Of a DNA stretch of 64,000 nucleotides, positions 1-8,379 are shown piece by piece (positions within the stretch are counted from its first letter, which is position 1; each line of letters opens with the position of its first letter). Source of the DNA: Bordetella genomosp. 13 (GTDB lineage Bacteria > Pseudomonadota > Gammaproteobacteria > Burkholderiales > Burkholderiaceae_B). Where the stretch lies: positions 62,001 to 126,000 of the forward strand of contig NZ_VEHL01000014.1 in assembly GCF_007679965.1 (NCBI RefSeq), in the 5' to 3' direction. Made by a program: the position numbers and the translations under genes. The notes below the pieces were generated by a model. It saw only the letters and a program-made list of their open reading frames with translations, had not been told where the DNA came from and made no database searches.

Positions 1-24
1 GTCCAGCGGCGGCAGCATGATCAT
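1..24 (-). CDS. Start of an unidentified gene overlapping the M4 protease stop (partial, cut by window edge)
   Basis: An ATG at 24-22 overlaps the TGA of the protease gene (21-23) as ATGA, and a second in-frame ATG lies at 18-16. The frame stays open to the window edge and reads MIMLPPLD. The four-base overlap suggests translational coupling. Protealysin-type M4 proteases are often followed by the gene of their small inhibitor, emfourin, so that is the natural candidate. Only eight codons are visible, so the identity is inference from context. Confidence 0.35.
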
Positions 25-1076
25 GGCAGCACGCCCACGTCGGACCAGGCGCGTTGTACGGCCTCGCGCACCCGCGCGTCGCTGGTCGACGCCACCGTCA
101 GTTGCGCGAACAGCGCGAAGTCGGCCTGCGGCGGCAGTTGCCCGCCCGTCAGCGCGCGGTACCAGACCTGCCCCGCGGCGTCCCATGCATGGCCGCCCAG
201 CGTGCGCGCCGCCAGGTAGAACGCGCGGTTGGGAATGCCCGAATTGATGTGCACCCCGCCGTTGTCCTCGTCCGTATCCACGAAATCGCGCATGTGGCCG
301 GGCTGGGGATCGCGGCCGAGCAGCGGGTCGTCGTAGGCCGTGCCCGGCTCGGCCATCGAGCGCAGCGCGCGCGCATTGACCGCCGCGGTGAACAGTCCGG
401 TGCCGATCAGCCAGTCGGCCTGCTCGGACGTCTGCCCGGCCGCGTGCTGTCGCACCAGCGAGCCGAACACGTCGCAGAGCGACTCGTTCAGGGCGCCGGC
501 CTGCCCCTGGTAGACCAGGCCGCCCGAATGGTCGATGACGCCGTGCGTCAACTCGTGCGCCACCACGTCCAGCGCGACCGTGAAGCGGTTGAAGATCTGG
601 CCGTCGCCATCGCCGAACACCATCTGCGCGCCGTTCCAGAACGCGTTGTCGTAGTCCTCGCCATAGTGCACCGTGCCGACCAGCGGCAGGCCGCGGCCGT
701 CGATGGAGTCGCGGGCGTGCACGTCGCGGAAGTACTCGTGCACCGCGCCCAGGTGGTCGTACGCTTCGTCCACGGCGGCGTCCGCGCGCGCAGGCTGCCC
801 TTCCGCGCGCACCAGCCTGCCCGGCAAGGCGGTGGCATTGCCCGCGTCGTGGATGCGGCGCTGCGGACGAGCCGTGGCGCTGGCACGCACCGCGGCGGTC
901 GCGCCCGCGGGCGCCAAGGCCACGGAAGACGCGCGCAGGCTGACCTGGCGCGCATCCAGGTGCAGCGTGTTGGCGGCACCGGTGGCGGCCCGGCCAGCGC
1001 CCTGGCGGGCCAGCCGGTCCAGCAGATAGGGAGGAACCAGGCAACGCGGCAGGGACTGGGGCGCGATCACTGACAT
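21..1076 (-). CDS. M4 family (protealysin-type) zinc metalloprotease
   Basis: This is a 351-residue thermolysin-family neutral protease. HELTH at residues 174-178 supplies two zinc ligands and the catalytic Glu. Glu198 in NESLCD is the third ligand, and His276 in GGVHINSG matches the transition-state His of thermolysin. There is no signal peptide. The N-terminus carries PPYLL (15-19), the hallmark of the short propeptide found in protealysin-like members rather than the long FTP/PepSY prosequence. The protein is therefore probably made in the cytoplasm and either acts there or leaves by a non-Sec route. The start is well set: AAGGAG lies just upstream of the ATG. The stop overlaps a downstream reading frame that leaves the window. 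It is divergent from doxX. Confidence 0.9.
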   Translation of the reverse strand: MSVIAPQSLPRCLVPPYLLDRLARQGAGRAATGAANTLHLDARQVSLRASSVALAPAGATAAVRASATARPQRRIHDAGNATALPGRLVRAEGQPARADAAVDEAYDHLGAVHEYFRDVHARDSIDGRGLPLVGTVHYGEDYDNAFWNGAQMVFGDGDGQIFNRFTVALDVVAHELTHGVIDHSGGLVYQGQAGALNESLCDVFGSLVRQHAAGQTSEQADWLIGTGLFTAAVNARALRSMAEPGTAYDDPLLGRDPQPGHMRDFVDTDEDNGGVHINSGIPNRAFYLAARTLGGHAWDAAGQVWYRALTGGQLPPQADFALFAQLTVASTSDARVREAVQRAWSDVGVLP

Positions 1077-1286
1077 GCAAGCTCCTTTCTACGATGGAAC
1101 ACGAGGACGGACGGCCGCTGGCGGGCCATTCCCGACATGCTGTACCAGGCGGGCCGGATTTGCCATAATGGCGCGCCCGAGCCGCCGTGCCGGGCGGGCG
1201 CCGCGCCCAGGCCATCCGGGCCACTGCGCCAATCACGCGGCGCCCGTACCCATCGATTTCCCAAACGACTACAGCGAGAACAATCC

Positions 1287-1688
1287 ATGAGATCCGACGA
1301 TACCGGCAAACTGATTCTGCGCCTGAGCCTGGGCATTCTCATCCTGCTGCACGGCCTGTCCAAGCTGAGCACCGGCGTCGGCGGCATCGCCGGCATGCTG
1401 TCCTCGCACGGTATCCCCGGCTTCGTCGCCTACTTCGTCTACGTCGGCGAAATCCTGGCGCCGCTGCTGGTCATCCTGGGCATCGCCAGCCGCCTGGGCG
1501 GCCTGATCATCGCCATCAACATGGTCGTGGCCATCATGCTGGCGCACACCAGCCAACTGGGTGGCCTGACCGCCAACGGCGGCTGGGCTTTGGAACTGCA
1601 GGGCATGTTCCTGTTCAGCGCGCTGGCCATCGCCTTCATGGGCGCCGGCCGCTTCGCCCTGGGCGGCGCCAACGGCCGCTGGAACTGA
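1287..1688 (+). CDS. DoxX family membrane protein
   Basis: A 133-residue protein with about four hydrophobic segments: LILRLSLGILILLHGLSKL near the N-terminus, then segments around residues 45-65, 68-85 and 105-122. A glycine-rich loop lies between the first two. This is the DoxX/YphA-like layout of small inner-membrane proteins that are sometimes linked to thiosulfate oxidation or redox stress. The exact role of this copy cannot be read from sequence. The ATG at 1287 fits the family N-terminus (RSDDTGKLILRL). The longer upstream frame lacks membrane character and overlaps promoter sequence. The gene stands alone, divergent from the M4 protease. Confidence 0.85.
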   Translation: MRSDDTGKLILRLSLGILILLHGLSKLSTGVGGIAGMLSSHGIPGFVAYFVYVGEILAPLLVILGIASRLGGLIIAINMVVAIMLAHTSQLGGLTANGGWALELQGMFLFSALAIAFMGAGRFALGGANGRWN

Positions 1689-1790
1689 TGTCCGCCGGCC
1701 CTGCGGCCGGCTGTTGCTCGCGGGGTCGCTAAGGCGGCCCCGTTTGCATGGCCGGTCGTCATCGGCGCGTTGCGCATGCCGCATGCGCCG

Positions 1791-2204
1791 CTAGCGTCCG
1801 TACGGGGACGAACCCGTGGACGAACCCCCGCGCGGCGCGGGCGCCATGGGGGCCGCCGGCGCGGGCGTATAGGACGGCCGGGCGCTGGGTAGCCCCGCCG
1901 ACGGAGCGGACGGCTGGCTGGGCCGTGACGGCAGCGTCGGCGCACTGGGCCGCGATGGTTGCACCGGCACGGCGGGCGGCGGCTGGTAGCGCAGCGCACC
2001 CGGTTGCCCGGGCTGCCGCGGTATCGGCGGCATGGCGATGTTGCCGCCGGGCGGCGCGGTGTACGCGGGCTGCTGGCCCGTGGAATAGACGCGGGCTGGC
2101 GTGGATCCCGACGGCTGGGCCGCGGGCGGCAGCACCTGGGCATGCGCGGACGCGGCGCCGCTTGCCAGCAGCAACACCGCACCCAGGCGATGGACAGTGA
2201 TCAT
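1791..2204 (-). CDS. Exported Pro/Ser-rich protein of unknown function
   Basis: A 137-residue protein that I do not recognise as a named family. It has a clear Sec signal peptide: a hydrophobic core LGAVLLLASGAASA and a probable cleavage after AHA at residue 22. The mature part is almost entirely Pro, Ala, Ser, Gly and Gln, with repeated PSRPSAPTLPSRPSQPSAP-like runs, and looks intrinsically disordered. It has no cysteines after the signal and no lipobox. A strong AGGAGGA Shine-Dalgarno sits just upstream of the ATG, which supports real expression. It lies tail-to-tail with doxX and head-to-head with the peroxiredoxin gene. A periplasmic or cell-wall linker role is possible but unproven. Confidence 0.6.
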   Translation of the reverse strand: MITVHRLGAVLLLASGAASAHAQVLPPAAQPSGSTPARVYSTGQQPAYTAPPGGNIAMPPIPRQPGQPGALRYQPPPAVPVQPSRPSAPTLPSRPSQPSAPSAGLPSARPSYTPAPAAPMAPAPRGGSSTGSSPYGR

Positions 2205-2425
2205 GGGTCGTCCTCCTGCAAGGTGCGCCGGCCTGGCCAGCGGTCAGGACGCGCGGGCGGTTTTTCAGCGCCTGGACAGGTCTAGCGTCCGCCAAAACCC
2301 CCACAGCCGTCAACCGCATCGCGTAAGTGGATGTACGCGTCCGGAATCGCGCGGCGGCACTGGACCGCGCCCGGCACAATCGCTATAACTGGCTGGGTTC
2401 GGCCTGTCGCCGTCCGGAGATCCGC

Positions 2426-2968
2426 ATGAAACGCCATCTGATTGCCGCCACGTTCGCCGCCGCGCTGGGCGTGGCGGCCGCCGCCCACGCCGCCCTGAAG
2501 GTAGGTGCGCCGGCGCCCGACTTCACGGCCCAGGCCGCCCTGGGTGGCCAGCCGTTCACCTTCAAGCTGAGCGAGGCCCTGGCCAAGGGCCCCGTGGTGC
2601 TGTACTTCTACCCCGCCGCCTTCACGCAGGGCTGCAGCCTCGAGGCTCGCAGCTTCGCCGAGGCCATCGACCAGTACAAGGGACTGGGCGCCACGGTGGT
2701 GGGTGTGTCGGCCGATGACATGGCCACGCTGAAGAAATTCTCGATGGCCGATTGCGCCGGCAAGTTCGCGGTGGCCGCCGACGCCGACCGTCAGGTGATG
2801 AAACGCTACGACGCCGCGCACGAGCGCAATCCCGAGCGCGCGCAGCGCATCTCGTACGTGATCACGCCCGACGGCAAGATCCTGTACGAATACGCCGACA
2901 TGAATCCGGACCACCACGTCGCCAATACGCTGAAGGCGCTGCGCGACTGGAAGGCCAGACAGGGCTGA
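2426..2968 (+). CDS. Exported peroxiredoxin (AhpC/TSA, BCP-like)
   Basis: A 180-residue thioredoxin-fold peroxidase. A signal peptide (hydrophobic residues 5-21, ending AHA) places it in the periplasm, unlike the usual cytoplasmic BCP/PrxQ. The active-site segment is FYPAAFTQGCSLEA, with the peroxidatic Cys at 70 inside the P-x3-T-x2-C motif. The second Cys typical of PrxQ five residues later is replaced by Arg/Ser. Cys110 is the only other Cys and may resolve the sulfenate; otherwise the enzyme is 1-Cys. It should reduce H2O2 or organic peroxides in the envelope. The ATG follows CGGAGA. The gene ends at a strong bidirectional terminator shared with the convergent arsC-like gene. Confidence 0.85.
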   Translation: MKRHLIAATFAAALGVAAAAHAALKVGAPAPDFTAQAALGGQPFTFKLSEALAKGPVVLYFYPAAFTQGCSLEARSFAEAIDQYKGLGATVVGVSADDMATLKKFSMADCAGKFAVAADADRQVMKRYDAAHERNPERAQRISYVITPDGKILYEYADMNPDHHVANTLKALRDWKARQG

Positions 2969-2983
2969 GCGCGCGCCTCGCCC

Positions 2984-3023
2984 AAAAAAAACGCGGGATG
3001 GCTGGCGCCTCCCGCGTTTTTTT
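2984..3023. terminator. Bidirectional rho-independent terminator
   Basis: An inverted repeat (ACGCGGGA ... TCCCGCGT) has an A-run on its left and a T-run on its right. It can therefore end both the peroxiredoxin transcript (+) and the arsC-like transcript (-). Confidence 0.85.
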
Positions 3024-3040
3024 CGTTGCAGCGAACCCGA

Positions 3041-3391
3041 TCAGGGCAGCAGGTCCCGCACCACCTCGGCCGGCCGGCACAGCCGCGCGCCGCGCTCGGT
3101 GACGACGAACGGACGATTGATCAGGATGGGGTTCTCGACCATCGCATCCAGCAGCGCGCCGTCGTCGACGCCCTCGGCGTCCAGGCCCAGCTCCTGGTAC
3201 AGCGCTTCCTTGGTGCGCACGGCTTCGCGCACGGTCAGGCCCGATTGCTGGATCAGCCCGGCCAGCGTCTGGCGCGAAGGCGGCGTCTTCAGGTATTCGA
3301 TGACGGTGGGTTCGACACCGGCATCGCGCAGGGCCTGCAGGACGTTGCGGGAGGTGCCGCAGCGGGGATTGTGATAGATGGTGGCGGTCAT
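3041..3391 (-). CDS. arsC: Arsenate reductase ArsC (glutaredoxin-coupled type) or Spx/ArsC-family protein
   Basis: A 116-residue ArsC-family protein. NPRCGTSRN puts the catalytic Cys at residue 11. Arg59 (AVRTKE), Arg93 (INRPFV) and Arg106 (ARLCRP) match the three anion-binding arginines of E. coli plasmid ArsC (60, 94 and 107). The arginine set argues for a real arsenate reductase using glutathione/glutaredoxin, rather than a YffB-like relative. No arsB, acr3 or arsR neighbour is present, so it is not part of an arsenic island. The ATG at 3391 gives the family's usual length. A GTG at 3427 would extend it into the upstream CoA-transferase gene (stop 3409), with which it is probably co-transcribed. 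Confidence 0.85.
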   Translation of the reverse strand: MTATIYHNPRCGTSRNVLQALRDAGVEPTVIEYLKTPPSRQTLAGLIQQSGLTVREAVRTKEALYQELGLDAEGVDDGALLDAMVENPILINRPFVVTERGARLCRPAEVVRDLLP

Positions 3392-3408
3392 GGTGCGGCG
3401 TACGGTAA

Positions 3409-4854
3409 TCAGGCGTTGAACGGCCACACGGGCGGATGCGTGCCCGGCGGAACCGAGGGCCGGTCCCAGCGGGCCGGCGTGTCCGAGAACTGCGCACTGT
3501 GGCGCACCGCCTCGAGCAGGCCGAAGCCGGAAGGCTCGGTATAGACCAGATTATCGATCGGCGGCATGGGGCACGCCAGTCCGTCCTGCACCCGCCCCAG
3601 GTCGCGCACCCACAGGCCCGTGCGCGCCAGGGACACGCGCACGTGCCAGCTGCCGCCCTCGGTGGCCTGGCGCGCCAGGGCGGCCAGCGCGCCGAAGGCC
3701 ATCAGGTAGCCGGACGCGTGGTCCAGCAACTGTACCGGCAGCGGCTTGGGCCCCTCCTGCCCGGCGGCCTGCGCCTCGGCGTGATTGAAGCCGGTGGCCG
3801 TCTGCACCAGCGAGTCGAAGCCGCGCCGCGTCGCCCACGGCCCTTCGTGGCCATAGGCCGACAGGGACACGTACACGATGCCCGGCCGCAGCCGCGCCGC
3901 GTCCTCCGGGCCGAAACCCAGCGCCTGCATGCCGCCGGGCCGGTAGCCCTGCACGAATACGTGCGCGCGGCGCAGCAGGTTGGCCAGCGCGATGCGGCCC
4001 TCGGCGGTTTCCAGGTCGGCGTGCACCGACAGCTTGCCGCGGCTGGTGTCGGCGATGTTCTCGATATTGGGCAGCTCGGGCGAATTGATCAGCATCACGT
4101 CCGCGCCGTAGGCGGCCAGCGCGCGGCCGCACACGGGGCCGGCAATGATGCGGGTCAGGTCCATGATGCGCAGGTCCTGCAGCGGGCGATGCAGCGGGCC
4201 GTGGGCCGGCAGGGGCCGCGGGTCGGCCTCGCCGATGCGCTCGATGCTGACCACAGGCTGCGCCGCCACGGCCTGCGCCTGCGGATGCGCGTCCCAGGTG
4301 GCGAAGTCGCGCATGGCGGATACCACCACGCCCGCCTCGGCGGCCGCCTGTTCGAATTCGAAGGAGTTCCAGCCGGCCAGGGCACGCTCGACCGCCTCGC
4401 GCGGCGTGCTCTCGCCCGTGGGACAGCCCAGCACGGCCAGCGCGCCGTCGCGGTGATGCGCGAAGTTGGCGTGGATGCGCACCCAGTTGCCGTCGCCGCA
4501 GCGATAGCTGCCGCTGAGCTTGTCCCAGATGGACGGCGTGACGCCGTCGAGCTTGAAGTGGCTGCGGCATTCCTGCGCGGCGCGCAGCAGGTCGACGGAG
4601 ACCCGTTGGCGGCGCTGGCCGCGCAGATGCCAGATCTCGGCCGCGGCCAGGGCGGCCGCCGCGATGCTGGCCTGGGCCGCCGTGCCCACCGCGAAGGACG
4701 ACGGCAAGGCGGGTTCATGGCCCGGCAGATCGACGTGGCCCAGGGCCTCGCCGGGCATTTCGGCGTCCTGCCAGAGGCGGTGCAGCGGATGCCCCGCATC
4801 CGGTTGCCGCGCCCGCGAGGGCAGGCGTCGCTCGATCTCCGTCAGTATTCCCAT
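3409..4854 (-). CDS. CaiB/BaiF (class III) CoA-transferase family protein
   Basis: A 481-residue protein. The C-terminal half has the standard class III features: LRIMDLTRIIAGPVCGRALAAYGADV, then SRGKLSVHADL, then GIVYVSLSAYGHEGPWATRRGFDSLVQTATGF. The Asp in the last segment is the expected position of the acyl-anhydride Asp, though the alignment is by eye. The N-terminal ~200 residues form a second, degenerate CaiB-like region (FAVGTAAQASIAAAALAAAEIWHLRG), so this is the double-length form. It should move CoA between a carboxylic acid and an acyl-CoA; the substrate cannot be told. It ends just before the arsC-like start, so the two may share a transcript, though no functional link is evident. 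Confidence 0.85.
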   Translation of the reverse strand: MGILTEIERRLPSRARQPDAGHPLHRLWQDAEMPGEALGHVDLPGHEPALPSSFAVGTAAQASIAAAALAAAEIWHLRGQRRQRVSVDLLRAAQECRSHFKLDGVTPSIWDKLSGSYRCGDGNWVRIHANFAHHRDGALAVLGCPTGESTPREAVERALAGWNSFEFEQAAAEAGVVVSAMRDFATWDAHPQAQAVAAQPVVSIERIGEADPRPLPAHGPLHRPLQDLRIMDLTRIIAGPVCGRALAAYGADVMLINSPELPNIENIADTSRGKLSVHADLETAEGRIALANLLRRAHVFVQGYRPGGMQALGFGPEDAARLRPGIVYVSLSAYGHEGPWATRRGFDSLVQTATGFNHAEAQAAGQEGPKPLPVQLLDHASGYLMAFGALAALARQATEGGSWHVRVSLARTGLWVRDLGRVQDGLACPMPPIDNLVYTEPSGFGLLEAVRHSAQFSDTPARWDRPSVPPGTHPPVWPFNA

Positions 4855-5027
4855 GGGCCGTGTCTTCCTGTTCTGTTGGTGTCGTCATCTCTCCACGGAA
4901 TTACAGGACCCACGCGCGGGTCCGTCAAGCGCGCGGGATGCGGCTGTGTTTCATGGTTTGACCAGCACGCGGGGGGGATGCGTCCAGCGGCATGCAATGT
5001 CACATCTGTACCCGGGCTTTACAGCGG

Positions 5028-5357
5028 TCACCCCTGCCCTGCCTCGCGCTCCAGGCGCCGCAGGAACACCTGCAGCTCTTTCACGACCTGCGCGTCGCCG
5101 CGCGTCTGCGCCGCCTGCACGCCGGACTGCCAGGCCTCGCGGGCCTGGTCCCGCCGCCCCTGCGCCAGCAGCGCCTTGCCCAGCCATTTCCAGGCCACCG
5201 AATAGTGCGCGTCGAAGGCCAGGGCGGCGCGCAGATGCGCCACGGCTTCCTCGTGGCTGCCGGCCTCGGCGCATGCCTTGCCCAGCGTAAAACGCAGCAA
5301 CACATTGTCCTGGCCCGCGGCCAGCATGGATTTCAAGCGGTCTATCATCGAGTCCAT
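5028..5357 (-). CDS. Small tetratricopeptide-repeat protein
   Basis: A 109-residue soluble protein with about two and a half TPR units. Examples are FTLGKACAEAGSHEEAVAHLRAALAFDAHYS and AWKWLGKALLAQGRRDQAREAWQSGVQAA. It is followed by a charged C-terminal helix. There is no signal peptide. The ATG at 5357 has AGGGG about eight bases upstream and gives MDSMIDRLKSML; the in-frame sequence further upstream lacks TPR character. TPRs mediate protein-protein contacts; the partner is unknown. It is divergent from the DUF1800/DUF1501 pair. Confidence 0.8.
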   Translation of the reverse strand: MDSMIDRLKSMLAAGQDNVLLRFTLGKACAEAGSHEEAVAHLRAALAFDAHYSVAWKWLGKALLAQGRRDQAREAWQSGVQAAQTRGDAQVVKELQVFLRRLEREAGQG

Positions 5358-5506
5358 CACGTCGCCCCTTGCATGGCCATCCGGCTGCCATGATAGCGGT
5401 CCCGCATGCACTGCCGGCCGCGTACATGGCCCGCCCGTTTCGAAGGCCGGGCCGCGGGCGGAATTTTTTCGCGCTCCGTCGATCGAAGCGGGATACAGGA
5501 GGTACC

Positions 5507-7030
5507 GTGTCAGCCAGACGTCTACGCAACGCGTTCGCCGCTACCCTGCTGCTGGCCTGGACATGCGCCTGCGGCGCGCAGTCCGCGCCGCTCTGGCGCC
5601 AGGTCGACCGGGTCACCTGGGGCGTCACGCCGTCCGAATTGGCCGCCGCGCGCAAGGCGGGCTGGCAGGCCTACCTGGACCAGCAGTTGAAGCCCGACCT
5701 GAGGATACCGCTGCCGGCCGAGGTCCAGTCCCGCATCGATGCACTGTCCATCTCCCAGGTGCCTGGCCAGCAGGCCTATCGCCAGCAGGTGCTGCGCGCC
5801 CGCGAGAACCGCGACCTGCCCGACGCGCAGCGCAAGCAGGCCAACGCCGAGACCCGCAAGATCACCAGCCGGCGTTCCGGCGAAACCATCATGCGGTCGA
5901 CGTGGCGGGCCCTGTATTCGCGCGACCAGTTGCAGGAGGTCATGACGTGGTTCTGGATGAATCACTTCAGCGTGTACTCCAGCAAGGGCAACATCGGCAC
6001 CCTGCTGGACGACTATGAGGACCGCACCATCCGACCGCACACGCTGGGCAAGTTCGGCGACCTGCTGCGCGCCACGGTGCGTTCGCCGGCCATGCTCGTC
6101 TACCTGGACAACGCCCGCAACGTGGCCGGCCGGATCAACGAGAACTACGCGCGCGAACTGATGGAGCTGCATACGCTGGGGGTGGATGGCGGCTACTCCC
6201 AGCACGACGTCCAGGAACTGGCGCGCATCCTGACCGGCATGACCATCAACCCCCTGGACAAGGCGCCGAAGGTCGATCCGGCGCAACAGGCGCAGGTCGT
6301 GTCCGATGGGCTGTTCCTGTTCAATCCCAGGCTGCACGATTCCGGCAGCAAGACCGTGCTGGGGCACGACTTCGAGAACGGCGGCATGCGCGAGATCGAC
6401 AGTGCGCTCGACATGCTGGCCAGGCAGCCCGCCACCGCGCGCCACATCAGCCGCAAGCTGGCCCAGTATTTCGTGTCCGAACAGCCCCCGGATGCCCTGG
6501 TGCAGCGCATGGCGCAGACGTTCCTGAAGACGGACGGCGACATCGCCGCGACGCTGCGCGCCATGTTCGATTCCCCCGAGTTCGCCGCTTCGCTGGAGAG
6601 AGGCAAGTTCAAGGACCCGACGCAATACGTCTATTCCTCGATGCGCCTGGCCTACGACAGCATGCCTCCTATCCGCAGCGCGCAGCCGGTGGTGGCCATG
6701 GTCGCGCGCCAGGACCAGCTGCTGGGACGCCGGGTCACGCCGGACGGCTATCCCGTCAAGCAATCGGACTGGTCGTCATCGGGGCAGATGACCACGCGCT
6801 TCGAGATCGCGCGCACGATCGCCACGTCGCGCGCGCCGTTCTACCGGGATGCCGACGGCGAGCCGCCGCAGCTGCCTGCCATGCCGCTGCTGCTGGACGC
6901 CTACGGCAAGACCGGTGACCAGCCGTTCGCGGCGCTCTCCCCCGCCACGCGTGGCGCCATCGAGAAAGCGCCCGATCGCAACGACGCCAACGCCCTGCTG
7001 CTGTCGTCCCCGGAGTTCATGCGCCGCTGA
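5507..7030 (+). CDS. Exported DUF1800 family protein
   Basis: A 507-residue protein. The GTG start at 5507 is set by AGGAGG five bases upstream; frames starting earlier lack any ribosome site. A signal peptide follows (LRNAFAATLLLAWTCACGAQSA). The body matches the DUF1800 family. It has an N-terminal helical part (QVDRVTWGVTPSELAAARKAGWQAYLDQQL), then MTWFWMNHFSVYSSKGN, the conserved NENYARELMELHTLGVDGGYSQHDVQELARILTG block in two parts, and a C-terminal SPEFMRR. The biochemical function of the family is not known. It is followed after 46 bases by a DUF1501 gene, and this pairing recurs widely in bacteria, so the two probably act together outside the cytoplasm. Confidence 0.85.
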   Translation: MSARRLRNAFAATLLLAWTCACGAQSAPLWRQVDRVTWGVTPSELAAARKAGWQAYLDQQLKPDLRIPLPAEVQSRIDALSISQVPGQQAYRQQVLRARENRDLPDAQRKQANAETRKITSRRSGETIMRSTWRALYSRDQLQEVMTWFWMNHFSVYSSKGNIGTLLDDYEDRTIRPHTLGKFGDLLRATVRSPAMLVYLDNARNVAGRINENYARELMELHTLGVDGGYSQHDVQELARILTGMTINPLDKAPKVDPAQQAQVVSDGLFLFNPRLHDSGSKTVLGHDFENGGMREIDSALDMLARQPATARHISRKLAQYFVSEQPPDALVQRMAQTFLKTDGDIAATLRAMFDSPEFAASLERGKFKDPTQYVYSSMRLAYDSMPPIRSAQPVVAMVARQDQLLGRRVTPDGYPVKQSDWSSSGQMTTRFEIARTIATSRAPFYRDADGEPPQLPAMPLLLDAYGKTGDQPFAALSPATRGAIEKAPDRNDANALLLSSPEFMRR

Positions 7031-7076
7031 GGCCCCACCCGCTTTTCCGGCCGCCCAGCGCCGAAAGGACCTGATC

Positions 7077-8270
7077 ATGCAACGACGCCAATTCCTGCTA
7101 CACGCTGCCGCCGCGCCGCTGCTGCTGCACGGCGCCAGGCTGTATGCTGCGCCCGCCGCCGATACCCGGCTGCTGGTGGTGTTCATGCGCGGCGCCTACG
7201 ATGCCGCCAACCTGCTGGTACCCGTGGACAGCGACTTCTATTACGAGTCGCGTCCCACCATCGCCATTCCCAGGCCCGGCGGCGGCGCCGACGCGGCGCT
7301 GCCCCTGGCCGACGGCTGGGGCCTGCATCCCGCCGTGGCCGACAGCCTGATGCCGCTGTACAAACAGGGCAGTCTCGCTTTCGTGCCGTTCGCCGGCACC
7401 GACGACCTGAGCCGCAGCCATTTCGAGACGCAGAACAGCATCGAACTGGGCCGCTCCACGGCCCAGCGCGGGGCCGACGGCACGGGATTCCTGGGCCGCC
7501 TGTCCGCGGTGCTGACCGAGGATCGCCGCAGGCCCGCGTCCTTCACCCGCGGCCTGCCGCAGATATTCCGCGGCTCGCTCAACATTCCCAACATCGACCT
7601 GAGCGGGGGCGGCCGCAAATCGTCGCTGAACGAGGACCGTGCCGACGCGATCGCGCAGATGTACCAGGGCACGGACCTGAGCGCGTCCGTCGACGAGGGC
7701 CTGCGCATCGTCGGCCAGACCAACGCGGCCATGGCAAAAGAGATGGTCGAGGCCAACGGCAAGGCGGGCTCGGCCCAGAACCTCGAACAGCAGGCCCGCC
7801 GCATCGGCCAGTTCATGGCCGATCGCTACAACGTCGGGTTCGTCGACGTGGGCGGTTGGGACACGCACGTGGCCCAGGGCGGCGCCACCGGCGCGCTGGC
7901 CAACAACCTCGGCCGGCTCGGCCGCGCGCTGTCGGCCTATGCCGATGCGATGGGACCGGCATGGAAGAACACCACCGTCGTGGTCATCAGCGAGTTCGGC
8001 CGCACGCTGCGCGAGAACGGCAACAAGGGCACCGACCACGGCCACGGCACGGTGTACTGGGTGCTGGGCGGCACGGTGCAAGGCGGGCGCATCGCCGGCC
8101 GCCAGGCCAGGGTCGACCGCGCCTCGCTGTTCCAGGACCGCGACTACCCGGTGCTCAACGACTACCGCTCGGTATTCGCCGGCCTGTTCGGCAAGCTGTA
8201 CGGCCTGCGTCAGCCGCAACTGCAGACCGTGTTCCCCGGCGCGAAGCCGCTGGACCTGAAGCTGGTGTGA
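7077..8270 (+). CDS. DUF1501 family protein with Tat-like signal
   Basis: A 397-residue protein. It begins MQRRQFLLHAAAAPLLLHGA, a twin-arginine signal (RRQFL followed by a weakly hydrophobic stretch). This suggests folded export by Tat. The body has DUF1501/sulfatase-superfamily hallmarks: LLVVFMRGAYDAANLLVP, RSHFETQN, VGFVDVGGWDTHVAQ, VVVISEFGRTLRENGNKGTDHGHG and YWVLGG. The His and Asp residues in these blocks could bind metal, by analogy with alkaline phosphatase-like enzymes. Its substrate is unknown. It is the second gene of a two-gene unit with the DUF1800 protein; the ATG at 7077 is preceded by GAAAGGA. Confidence 0.87.
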   Translation: MQRRQFLLHAAAAPLLLHGARLYAAPAADTRLLVVFMRGAYDAANLLVPVDSDFYYESRPTIAIPRPGGGADAALPLADGWGLHPAVADSLMPLYKQGSLAFVPFAGTDDLSRSHFETQNSIELGRSTAQRGADGTGFLGRLSAVLTEDRRRPASFTRGLPQIFRGSLNIPNIDLSGGGRKSSLNEDRADAIAQMYQGTDLSASVDEGLRIVGQTNAAMAKEMVEANGKAGSAQNLEQQARRIGQFMADRYNVGFVDVGGWDTHVAQGGATGALANNLGRLGRALSAYADAMGPAWKNTTVVVISEFGRTLRENGNKGTDHGHGTVYWVLGGTVQGGRIAGRQARVDRASLFQDRDYPVLNDYRSVFAGLFGKLYGLRQPQLQTVFPGAKPLDLKLV

Positions 8271-8379
8271 CGGCGTCCGCCGCGCGGCATCGCACCGCGT
8301 GCGGCCGTGCGGCGCTACACTCTGGGCGCCGGCTGCCTGCCGCGGCGCCTTGCCGCCTGGCCGCCCCAACGGAGGCTGC

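Noticed and set aside
3392..3427. Longer ArsC start (GTG at 3427)
   Set aside because: It overlaps the upstream CoA-transferase gene and exceeds the family length; ATG 3391 is preferred.
5507..8270. DUF1800/DUF1501 pair as an anti-phage defence module
   Set aside because: Both proteins are exported, and no nuclease, sensor or other defence neighbour is present.
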